A stretch of DNA of 64,000 nt from Apostichopus japonicus. Its lineage: Eukaryota > Echinodermata > Holothuroidea > Aspidochirotida > Stichopodidae. A program made the position numbers and the translations under genes. The notes under the pieces are model-generated. The model was not told the origin of the DNA. It was given only the letters and a program-made list of their open reading frames with translations, and ran no database searches. Position 1 is the first letter of the stretch; every line of letters starts with the position of its first letter. The stretch is taken from contig NC_092561.1 of the NCBI RefSeq assembly GCF_037975245.1, forward strand, positions 3,951,001 through 4,015,000, read 5' to 3'. This document shows positions 49,801 through 61,800 of this stretch, piece by piece.

Positions 49801-52800
49801 AGCTCAATTGTGATTTGTAAACTAGTAACTATGGCCACGTATCACAGGCTAACTGAGGCTAAAGACACAGCAAGGCTGTGCCTAATAGCCCTGTTAAACG
49901 TCTTTGCTATTGTGTTTTTGATCCAGACAAATTAAAATGCATTATTATGCTCCCCAAAGAAATTAATTTCAGCATGATTAAAGTCCGAAGAAATAATTGC
50001 CTACCTTACAAGATTGTGTACGGTTTTGACAATTTATCTTTCACTGACTTTTCATGTTTTGCTAATAGTAGTTGTACCAGAGGTCATTGTCTTAAACTCC
50101 AAAAGTCACAAAGTAGGATTAATATTCGGCATAACTCTTTTATCAAATAGGGTTGTGAATAAGTGGAACGGTTTGCCTGAGAAAGTTGTACTTGCAAGTA
50201 GTATGAATGAGTTTAAGAATGCTTTTGACAAGCACTTTAAGCATTGTAATCAGGTCTGAGTGTTTGTGTCTTCAGTTTTTTTTCTCTCTTATAGGGCCCT
50301 TGATGGGGAATTGAGAGTCCCTCCTGATCCTTGTTTTCTACTAAACTAAAATAAACTAACCTTATGTCCCAGGAAGCCAGGTGGGCAGCCTTCCATGGGT
50401 ATTGGACAGGTATCGGCACACAGATCCGTCACAATGTCAGAAACTGATGAAGTACCACGGATCGCGAGGATCACCTTCTTATGCTCATGATCCAGGGCTA
50501 CAAAAAATGGTGTTTCCCAGACCTGAAGAAAAATTTACAGCTAGAAATTCAGGAGCTATCAATGATTGCAGTGAGATGCTTTATAAACAATAGGCAATTG
50601 TTTGGATATGTTTTGTAAATAACAGACTTAAAATGAGGCAAACAGGAAATGATAAACTGACAAAGCTTTTGAGGAATGAAATAAAATAATGTATCGCTTG
50701 AAGGTATTACATACAGAACCTATTACTCTCTGACACCATTAATCTATGGCATCATTATAGCAATATGATTAGATTGATTCAGTTGGAATGCCAAATGGTC
50801 AATAAACAATAGTGTCCAAGATAGGTCCTAACTGTTTACTGATATAAACTATTATGCCAAGAAATCAATTGGTGATTTAAAATATGATTAAATTATACAT
50901 TTTATTAAGAAAAATATTGATCAAATAATATATTCATTCGCTCAGATAATTAGTCATGAATGTATCAAATCATACCCAGGAAATGACAAATTCTAGCATT
51001 TTAAACTGAAATTGCTATTATGAATATCATTTCAAAATATGAATTAAATATAATACATTCATTTCCGCACATAATAAGATATCAGTTTAAATTAATCAAA
51101 ATGAATAATCCGATAAATGTAAACTAATATCACTCACAAGGATCATTTTCAAATATTATTAAATAATTTGATATACATTCATTTTCTGAGATAATTAGAC
51201 AATGGCATATAATTATATCAAGAAATTATTTAATCCTTTAAATATAACTAATATTAATTACAATTTTTATTTTTAAGATACAACTGTAATCAAATATTAC
51301 TTCTAAATATTATTTTAAAGGATTGAATATATTGATATCATTGTTATCACTTAGACTCCTGTATATTGATCACTGTATACCGCTTATCACCATCTCTGGT
51401 ACGTTAAGTCTTTTACGGTTGAACTATTCATTCCTTTGGCATCACATAATCCACTAATTTGTGATTAATTTACTCTAGATTACATCAGAATCTGACCTAC
51501 TGTACATGTAAATCTACATTTTAAAGTCCTAGTTTATCATCTTCTATTACGGCCATCTTCTATTATGGCCAAGTTATTACATTTTTATGATTATTATTAT
51601 TACAATCCATGTTTTGGTTTGTGTTTTTCAACCTTAATTTGCAGAATATCTCAAAAACAATCAATTTTCTGATAAACCATTATCACATTACTTCATTGTA
51701 TTTATCACTCTCCATCCACCACATCCCTCCCTGTTTCCCTTAATTTTTTGAAAAACTTTAAGTTTACAGGCCCATTTCTATTTCTTTCATTTCTGAAGGA
51801 GAAGCAGAAATTGTGATCATTTTTGTGAACTTTCTTCAACAGGTTTCTTGTTGTCTACTTTAGTTCAAAAATTAAACTATTATATCTATTTCCTTTAAAA
51901 AAATTTGTTACATTTGAAAAACTTTTTTTAGCTTTATAAACAAACACTTCATGCCATATTAATTGCTGTAATTCTATACTTTTCACTAATAAGCTGAATA
52001 CTGTACGTATTGCCAACATGCTGTTAACATACCAATTAATAATAATTATCACTAACATGAAATTAAATATCTCTGACTGAATTGTGATTTTATACACAAA
52101 GTTATACCTTTCGTGCACAAACCACCAATTATATGCATCTATTAAAAAGAGATAAAATTAGTAGGCACAAATAAAGCCACTGGTTACCATGGAGATGCAT
52201 AAAACATATGCAAGCCATATAGCTATATAACGCATCCCCGTGAGTTGTTACTTCCAAAGAGAATAGACGTATTCTACGACTATGAAAAATGAATACGAGC
52301 TGCTTTGTTCCTTAAATTTGTCATCATTATGCAGAAATAATTTATCCAGTTCCATATCACAAATGCTACACAAAATGGTCAAGTTGCTGTGCAAGTGTAA
52401 AGGTGTAGAGTATAGCAGTTTTCTACATAGGAACTATAGTATCCAATGGGAGAAAAAAAGTTACAACCCTTGAAAGTACTAAACAAAATTTGAATACTGA
52501 ATTAATTTTCCCGTTGTATTAAACCTATCATGTGCTAGAAATTTCCAAATAACAGTCAGCTCATGTTTAATAATAATAATAATATTGAGGATTTATAAAG
52601 CGCAGACATATCCATCAATATTATCCTGGTCAACGATAACCTGTCAAACATAGAGACAATCCCTCCACATGGCAGCAGCTAAACAGCACCCAGATGACAG
52701 TTTTATCTCACAGGTCCCCATTTATACACCTGGGTGAAGAGAGGTAATGGAGATAAAGTGCCTCGCTCAAGGACACAACACAATGATCTGGCCAGGACTC

Positions 52801-55800
52801 AAACCTGCAATCCTTAGATCACAAGTCCACTGCCTCAACCACTTGACAACAATGCTGTCATGTTTAAACTTCAGTAAACATTTCATTTCCACAGCCAAAT
52901 AATGAACCTTACATAGATATTAAAATGTCTACAATTTATAAATGTCTGAATAATACAGAGGATCAGAAACTACAAGAAAGTGAATTTGTTTAAACTTTGA
53001 AATGTTAGCAAGTTCAAAAATTGAGATAGAAGGTGAACCTTTAAGTTTTGTTCCTTGTTCTACTTTTGCTCCCTAAATGTTCAAATTAAATTATTTTCTT
53101 CGCATATGAACACTGAATGTCACAAAAATCATCAATTAACCTGTTTTGGCCTTTGTGTGCATTTTCTTCATTTTGTTTGGTTTTGCTTTTTGGCTTTCTA
53201 ATTTTTGTGAGCCATCTTAGAATATCATTGTATCTATTTACATCTATTTTGGAATAATTGAAAGAAATGAAAAGCAGGAGCAGTGATTTATTCCTTAATA
53301 ATGGGCTACAGTTTTTTTACAACAAAGAAAACAAAAATGATAAACATGTTTCCCAACTAGTTATTTTCCAGTGCATCATATCAATATTGAAGACACTGTA
53401 CTTGTTTGCAGCATTTTTGTCGTTTAATTTTGACGTTGATATTTTCTATTCTCTTGTAGTGGACGTTTCCATATAGACATTTCCATTATGGACATTTCCA
53501 TTATGAATATAGAAAGTCCAACTTACAAACAAAGCCTTCTGCAAAACCAGACAGGTCTGATGAAAATGGTCAGTCTGATGTGTAAACAATGACTTTTGTA
53601 CACAAAGGGTATATTACATTGTGAATAATATTTTGAAAACATATGAAATATCAATTTGAATGGGCTTCTCAATGACTGCTTCAAACGTACATTAAGGTAC
53701 ATCACTCACATCTCCTCCAAAACTAAAGCATTTGACATAACCTGTGAGACAACTCTATTATAAGCTACATCCCATCAATAAATGTTTTCCTTCGTTTCTT
53801 AGGCTTTCAGAACAGTTTGATACCTAAAATGAAGTATGAGACCGGTCCACCCCCCCACCCCCACCCCCGCCCCAGCCCTCCTCCATCCCCTCTAGAACAG
53901 AACAAGATGACAATGTGTTAGCACACTACTTAATGAAACCCACTACTGATAACAATAAACAATAATTTCCTCTCTCTCTCAGCTAAGCCTTGATATTCCT
54001 GATAAGTCAAGACACATCCCTCTTTAGTGTATACATCACACCATTAAGCCTTAACATACATTACAGCTATATATCTATCTGTAACAGTTACCTTTCCATC
54101 ATAACTCATATTTGTCATTCCTAAATAAATTTACAAGACTTTATCACCATTTGGGGAAAATTCTTGATGTAACAGTATAAATAATTCTTCTCTTTATTTC
54201 TTCTTTATAACAATTTTTCGCCCCTTTTAATCTGCAAATTTGATGGCAAACATTGAAGCTGCTTTGCAAGCTCTTCCCTGACATAACTGGAGTATTCTTA
54301 TCTACCAATCTCTTACAACTGACAAACCTTTTTTTTCCTAATCGGTTGCTATGGAAAAAAATCCTGTTTCGTTCCTGGAAGTCATTTGTGTGGCTAAGTG
54401 AAGCTTACTTTTTAATGATAAACGCTTTATTTACACATTTATCCTGTCAGTAAGTAAACCTGTTTACAAATACCAGTCAAATGCAGTAATGAAATTCTGG
54501 AATGGTAGCTGCTTTCATGAAGTGTATTGATTGCAAAAAAATAGAGGATTTTAGAATCCTTTCAGGTGAATGAATGAAATAGCATTCCTACTTGGCCTAT
54601 ATCCTAGTTTAAAATTACGATTTCTTTTAATCCAATGTCCTAAAATAGTCCCATTTAAATAAAGGAATAACTTGCAGCACTGAACGTATGATTTTTTTTC
54701 ATTGCAATTCTTAAATGAATCAAAAGTACACCAAACACAGACATCACTATTGCAATGGAAAATAATTCATGAGAGAAGAAAGGTTTAGGGAACAAATATG
54801 AAAAGGACTGCTTTCTTTTTTATCGTTTGTACATGTCTGCAGACAAGCATGTGACTGGTGGAGAAGCTGGGTGGGTAGACAGGGTCTCTTTTCTCTGACA
54901 AAACCACCACCACTTATAATGTTAATGATCACTTCAACATTATTGCTGCACCAGTGGGTAATTAGGAAGAGTGAACCCTAACTCAAAACCATTTAAGATT
55001 GTCACTACACTAAAAAATAAATTAAGGTTAGGTGTAAGGGAACCCTAACAATAACCCTTACCTTTTACCCCTATTAAATCTAACTCCTTCATCATTATCT
55101 CTACATTAGTGGATTGAGGTTAGGGGTAAGGGAACACTCACCCTTACCCCTATTAAATCCAACCTCTTCATCATTATCTATACATTAGTGGGTTAAGGTT
55201 AGGGGTAAGGGAACATTAACAATAACCCTTATCCCTATTAAAGCCTACCCCTTCATCATTATCTCTACATTAGTGCACTGACTTTGTATCAAAGGGAGTG
55301 GGGGGGGGGGGGTAAGTATTTAATACTTCATGTTTCAAATCTAAACTTTTGTTGACAGAACACTTTACTGTATTTGTATACTTATATACAAAAGTCATAT
55401 CAATAATTTCATATTTCAACCTTTCCTTCATTGATCAATAATTATGTTTCAACATTTTCTTTATTGATCAATAATTTCATATATCCAACATTTCCCTTTT
55501 TTTTTACCAGGTATAATTATTAGCCAGCCATGGCCTAGGAAATGCACTGGGATGATAATTTATACCATAAAATAATTAATCAATTAATTGATTATTAAAA
55601 AGACCAAAACAAGATGAATTTAATCAGTTTCAGAAACTTCAGATGAAACTATGCATTTGCTTCTGAAGTTTTCAAATATCATACATTTCAAAAGATATGT
55701 GATTGTTCAATAAGATAAAATAATTCTCTAGAAAGTTTCATGCTGTCAAGATTTTCATGACCTTTAACATGAGATGAAGTCAGCAACTATTTCAGAGATC

Positions 55801-58800
55801 ATGCAGCGAGGAGGCTATGATTGCAGGACTGTTCATTAATTAATTAATTAATTAACTATATGTCATGATAACAATCATGTCATTTTTATAGGAGCTAGGT
55901 GTGTCTACTGAAAGATACACTCTCATGAATAAAACTGTGAGTGGTGGGTTCTATGGTTTACACCACAACACAGTTATTCCATCACATAATAATAATACAC
56001 TGGAGATTATGCAACACAACAACAGAAATGCTAATTTCATCTTCAGTGATGAAAAACTATACCAGAAAATATTAACACAACATATAACATATGTCATTTC
56101 TATAAATGCAACTGAGAATTGGTTAAACAAGAGCATTTTCAGGATTTTCAACCCACTTCTTTCAAATCTAATCATATCAAATCTTGGTCAAAATGATTAT
56201 AATTATCATATTTATTCATTCATGTTGCTGAATTAGAAACTAGCATATGCCACTCCCAGACTTGTGTAAGTTTTACTTACTTAAGTCTTTTTTATTTATC
56301 AGTGTTGCATAACCTGAAAACCAGTTTCATATTTTCTGCTATTATTTTCTTCACATCCTATCATCCAGTCGACCCACATAGCTCCCTTTGTAATTATATG
56401 AATTGTCTACATGAAGCAATCATTCCCCTTGGGTATTCAAACCAGCAAGACAGTATAAACACACCTCATTAGTATGAAATATTAAACATATCAAACATTC
56501 TCAATGAAGAAAGTGACTGGACTAACAAGACTACCAGTGGATTGCATTGCAAGAATTCTTGTATGTAGGCTACATGATTGCCTGCAATACTTTCGAGCTA
56601 GCCTATTAGCTTTCCGTCACTTTACATACCAATACGTAGGGTGAACAACCTCTTGGGCATTTTGGCTCAGAAATCTGAGTAGAAAGAGATGGGGAGATTT
56701 TCATCACTTGAAAAGAGATATATTTGGCTTTTGTAATTTCACATCTAAAGTGCAAGATTAACACAAGGGTCCATCAATTTACACAGACTTGCAACTATGC
56801 ACAAGCTTTTTTTGTAGTATATAGATGTGCAAAGCAACTGGCCACACAAAGATATAATTCACAGCGCAAATTCAAGAGTTTGGTCTTCAACTAGCAATAC
56901 CAAAAGAGGCAAAAGAGTGTGCACAAAGTAACCATTTTTTCTGATCAAGATATTTTTGCATATATATTGTAAGCCCAAGCAATTTGATTCGATGGGTCAT
57001 TCCCTTAACAATGCTGTAAGGTGACCATGTATCCAAGCAATAAGTAGAGGCAGCAGGCAAGTTAGCTTTCCACTGACTAATCACAAAAGAGAATTAGTAC
57101 GAAACTGAGACTTGGTAAAACAATGACAATTCCTTAACGATGTCAAATTAAGAATATTTGTCATCACTTTTGTTAGCCATTTGAAGTATCTGTTTCTGGC
57201 AATTAGCTCTTTCTGGAAAATTTTAAGCTTCAGTTAGTATTTACTCCTGCATCTTTAACAAAGTGGCTGGGAGTGGAAGACTAACTTGACACACACTTGA
57301 CACAGACATGCATACCATGATGAACTTGTGGGTGCATGGTGGTAAATATTCATGCAATGTAAGTAACCATGGTGACAGAGTACATGCATGCAATGATGGT
57401 GCAGTGTAAAGATGTTCAAAACCAGACATGCTGAACACTTGAAAACCGTATGAATATGATATCGTGGAATTATTAAAGGATATATATATATGATAGATTT
57501 GACAGAGAATTAATTGTTGTTATTATGTCATCCACAGCATATCTAACTATGTCTTTGGTTGAATCATTTTAGACTGCTACCGGTTAATATTTGAGCAAAG
57601 GTAACGACTGTTGGGGCAAAACATTTTCAGAGTTGTTTGTTTCTGTTTATCTATATGCAACAGAAAGGAACTCAGATGACAATAAAAAGCTATCACTTAC
57701 TGCTTCCTATTTAATATTAATGATCATAATAATAATTATTAAAATCATTATTTCAGTAAGGGTATGACTTCAATTTTCATAATTGCCAGGTTATTTTACT
57801 TTTACTGTAGTAGTGATATCATACTTACAAAGTTAATCCCTGACAGACCCCCCACACAAGACATTTTTCAAGGGTGAACAGACAAGCAAGTAAATTCTCT
57901 GCACGAGACAACCTGCTTGATGACAACAATATTGTCATGGTGTATGATTCATAACCTTGTTGAGTATCCACTACTTTCCCAAGAAATATTTTAAGAAAAG
58001 TTACAAAATGAACCAATGCATGAAACCAAAATTCTATGTTCAGTGGTAAACAAAACCTCATTGTTTATGGCAGTGATGTAATTTACATCAGGTTTGCATT
58101 TTCGTCTTTCCCAGGACTATGCACCAATAAAATATATTCATGAAGGCTAAACTGAGATCCAATTCACATCTCTCCTTCCCATCCTCCACTCCTTATAGGA
58201 CAGATGTGGGTGGATGGGTGGAGTAGCATTCCTGGGGTTTCATGATTTAAACTTATAGCTGTCATAACTGACATAGGCATAGGAGCCCAATTTGATTTGG
58301 AGCGGCTGTAACGACTTGCCCGAAAATATAACCAACATTTTTTCAACATGTTAATTTGCATATCATATAAGCATGCATCGATAATTGCATCGCTCGCCAA
58401 TAACATACAATCATTTTCCGTGTTATTACCCTTCCATAATGGTTATAATTATTGGGGAAGTCAATACAATAATATTATGATAATTATAAGAAGTTTAACC
58501 ATTGAAAAACACATTGCAAATTATTTTTCTTTCTGTAGGTGCCCAAAAAATTCTCAGCATATTGCCCAAATTTTCACAAATTTGGTTGGGGGCTACAGCC
58601 CCCCCAGCCCACCCCCCGCATCCTACACCTAGGATGACTAATGTCTTTCATTCCCACCCCCTCCACTCCCAATAGGAGGACAGAATTGGGTGGGTGGAGT
58701 AGCATTCCTGGGGTTTCATGATTTAAACTTACAGCTGTCATGACTGATGACTTTCATTTTGTCCACATTTTTAGCTATTTCTTCATTTTAAATTCCATTA

Positions 58801-61800
58801 TCAGTAAGTAATGTCACAACACCTCCTCTCTCACCTCTGGTCCCCTATCCCAATCCCCCCTCCCCTTTCCCATCTTAGTTTGTTCCTGAAAACATCTTTA
58901 CTTTGGCTTTAATCTAATGTCAGCAATCTGTCAGACTTTCAGTGCCACAAAGTCACGATTTAACATGGATATGGAGCAGTACTATCACTAAAAACGAATG
59001 CACAACAATTAATCACTACTTTTATTTTTTCTCACAAGTTTTCTAGATATCCCTTATCACCTCAGCCCCATCGGGAATTCTCTCCCAACCTGCTGTACAT
59101 GTCACCAACGCCAATAAGCACTTAGTAAATTTATCGCAAGCCACAACCGTGAAATATAATGAATAGCAGTGGCAGTTACTTATGCTGTGCAGCAATCCGT
59201 GCTGAAATGTCTAATAACGGGGAGCAAACTTGAGCATTATAACTAAGTCGGGCAGAGTTGCTATGTAACGTGTGATGGATGAATACGCTGGTATTTGCAG
59301 GTTGTGGGTTTATCTCAACAGAGTCAGGGAGTAGTTTCAGTGGATATAATCTTGTGCTAATAAAGTCATCTCTCCAGAGGAGTGGTCATGGAGAAAATTA
59401 CTGCTTGAGATTAAATTACATCTTGGAATGTGTGAAGATCAGAAACGGAACCTCTGATAAATACTTTATGAATGAAAGTGTGTTTGGAGAATATGTCTCA
59501 GTTAAGGAGAGGATAAATGTGTCGTTTCTATTAAAGGTTTGTTATAAACTAATTAAGTCGAAAGTTATTTTCACAAGAAATGTTGATGAAATATGGTACC
59601 AGGAAAAACAAAATTAAGTTTGAACGAGACTTGAAACACAAGCTTCTTCTCAAAGATTTTCTTTCGTTTAAATTCAAGGGCTATTTGGAGATGCTACAAA
59701 ACACAATTTCACAGTAAAGTAGCAGATTTGGAAAAAAATTTCTTAATATTCTCCCTGTAGCTGTTTTTTCATCAGATTTGTAAAATGTGGCAGGAAAATC
59801 CTACAATTGTTGGTAATTTAACACATTTTTTTCAAATTGTTTATAAGGTAATTAGGTGTCCTCAAGTGAACTAGGTTTGCTGTCCATTTTCTGCCATCAT
59901 CCTCACCCTCCCCTTCCCCCCTCCCCTCTCCCTCTCCCCACAATCATCTTGAAGGGTCATTCTATCTCCCCTTTGACTTAATAAGTTGACCTCAATCTTG
60001 ACATTGGTCCTGTGAAATTGCACTAAGAGTAAAGCAGTACAATGACAATGTACACTGACACATTAAGGTATAGTGTGCAGTATGTGCACTGGAGTATAGA
60101 ATACATGTCATACACATGCACACGTAAGTTTGAATGTGATATATAAACAATAATCACATGCTACCAGAAATAATATTACAACAAGACACTGTCACAACTC
60201 ATTGTATATTACAGAAGATTGTTTCAAAGTAAAGAAGCCTTACATATTATTCTACAAACTTAGCATCTTTTCAACCCACTGCAATCAGGCACATAGCCAG
60301 GAATTTGCCAAGGGAGGGGCAAAACTGTAGATTCGGCATTGCAAACTATCTAAGCGTAGCGCCACCATGGTTGGCGCGAAGCGTACAAGAAAATTTTGGC
60401 TGAAAATGCCTCCCAGATCGCTGGAAATGGCACTTCCCAGGCACTGTAAGTTGCATCTTAGCATTTCCTCTTTTGAAAATACTAGCGATATCATAAAAAC
60501 ATTAAAAAAAATTTTTTTAAATATGCTCAAGGGGGGGCTGCCCCCTTCGCCCCCCCCCCCCCCCTTGGCTACACGCCTGACTGCAATGTGAAACATTTAG
60601 CCTTCTTTAATTGTACTGAAGATTTTATCTGATGATATGCAAGGAGAAAAATTCCTGTTTTTCATTAACTTTGCCATTTCTTTTTCACTTCAATTATTGA
60701 GGTCGTTATAGAGACACTTCTAAAGACCATTATCAGACTACAGAAGAGAGTGTTAATGAAATTAATGCAGTACTAAGATGATAAACATGGCAGTTTTAAA
60801 TGTCAGTGGTTCTTATCTAGTATAAATTGCATCCTCTTCAAATCACAGAAAAAAAAAACTTTTTTCTTTAAAAAAAAAAATCAATCAGTTTTTGTAGTTT
60901 ACTCCGAAAAGAAAAGACTATTTATTATCATTTTATGATATTATCGTATTTTTCTTTAAGGTACTGTACTTCAACTCCATCAAGAGAATTCGTTTTCATA
61001 AATCTTACATGTACTAACACAAACTTCTACAAACTTTAACTAAGAATTCTTTATATAAATTTAGCAACTGGCTGACAATGACACTATCAACCAAATTTTA
61101 AAATGTTATTTATTTGCTAAATCTTTCAATGACAGACATAATTCTGTGATTCATATCAACAAACTGTTCCTTTATTTAAAAGAAAAGTGGGGGAAAAACA
61201 ACAACTCTAATTGGAAAAGACCGCAAGATAAAAAGCAAAAATAAAACAATAAGCAAAAAGTCAAATTGAAGCAATTCTATGGATTAATACATTATGGTTA
61301 CTAAGAAGATCTACTTTGCAGAACGTGAATTAATAATTGGATAAAAAGAATTAATAGGCAAAAGAGAAATAATGGTGCTTTACAGAAGGTTAAATTGTTC
61401 AGTGAGCAAATGGATTAATGCATCCAGCATATTCAGCCCAAGAAATTACATAAATTTCTCACCTAGCTTTTTAATTTAATTGGGGGAATCTCTCAAAACA
61501 GAGGAAGTAACTTGAGGTAAGTTTTGGGACAATTCTGCCCCCTACCATATTACAATGCAATTTATTTGATTCGCTAGTCAATTTTTATTTCACATCTCGA
61601 GAAACAACTCCAATGTTTTGAAGATCTGCGATAATTATGTTTAATACAACTTTTTAAAAGTGTCCAGATAAGTTTCATCAATAAATTGGTAACATCAATT
61701 AATCAATTAAAATTTGATTACATTTTGAGTTTTTGACAATTTTGTTAAGGATATTGAAATATCAACACAAAGAGCTGCTTTAGAATTCAGTGATCACATT

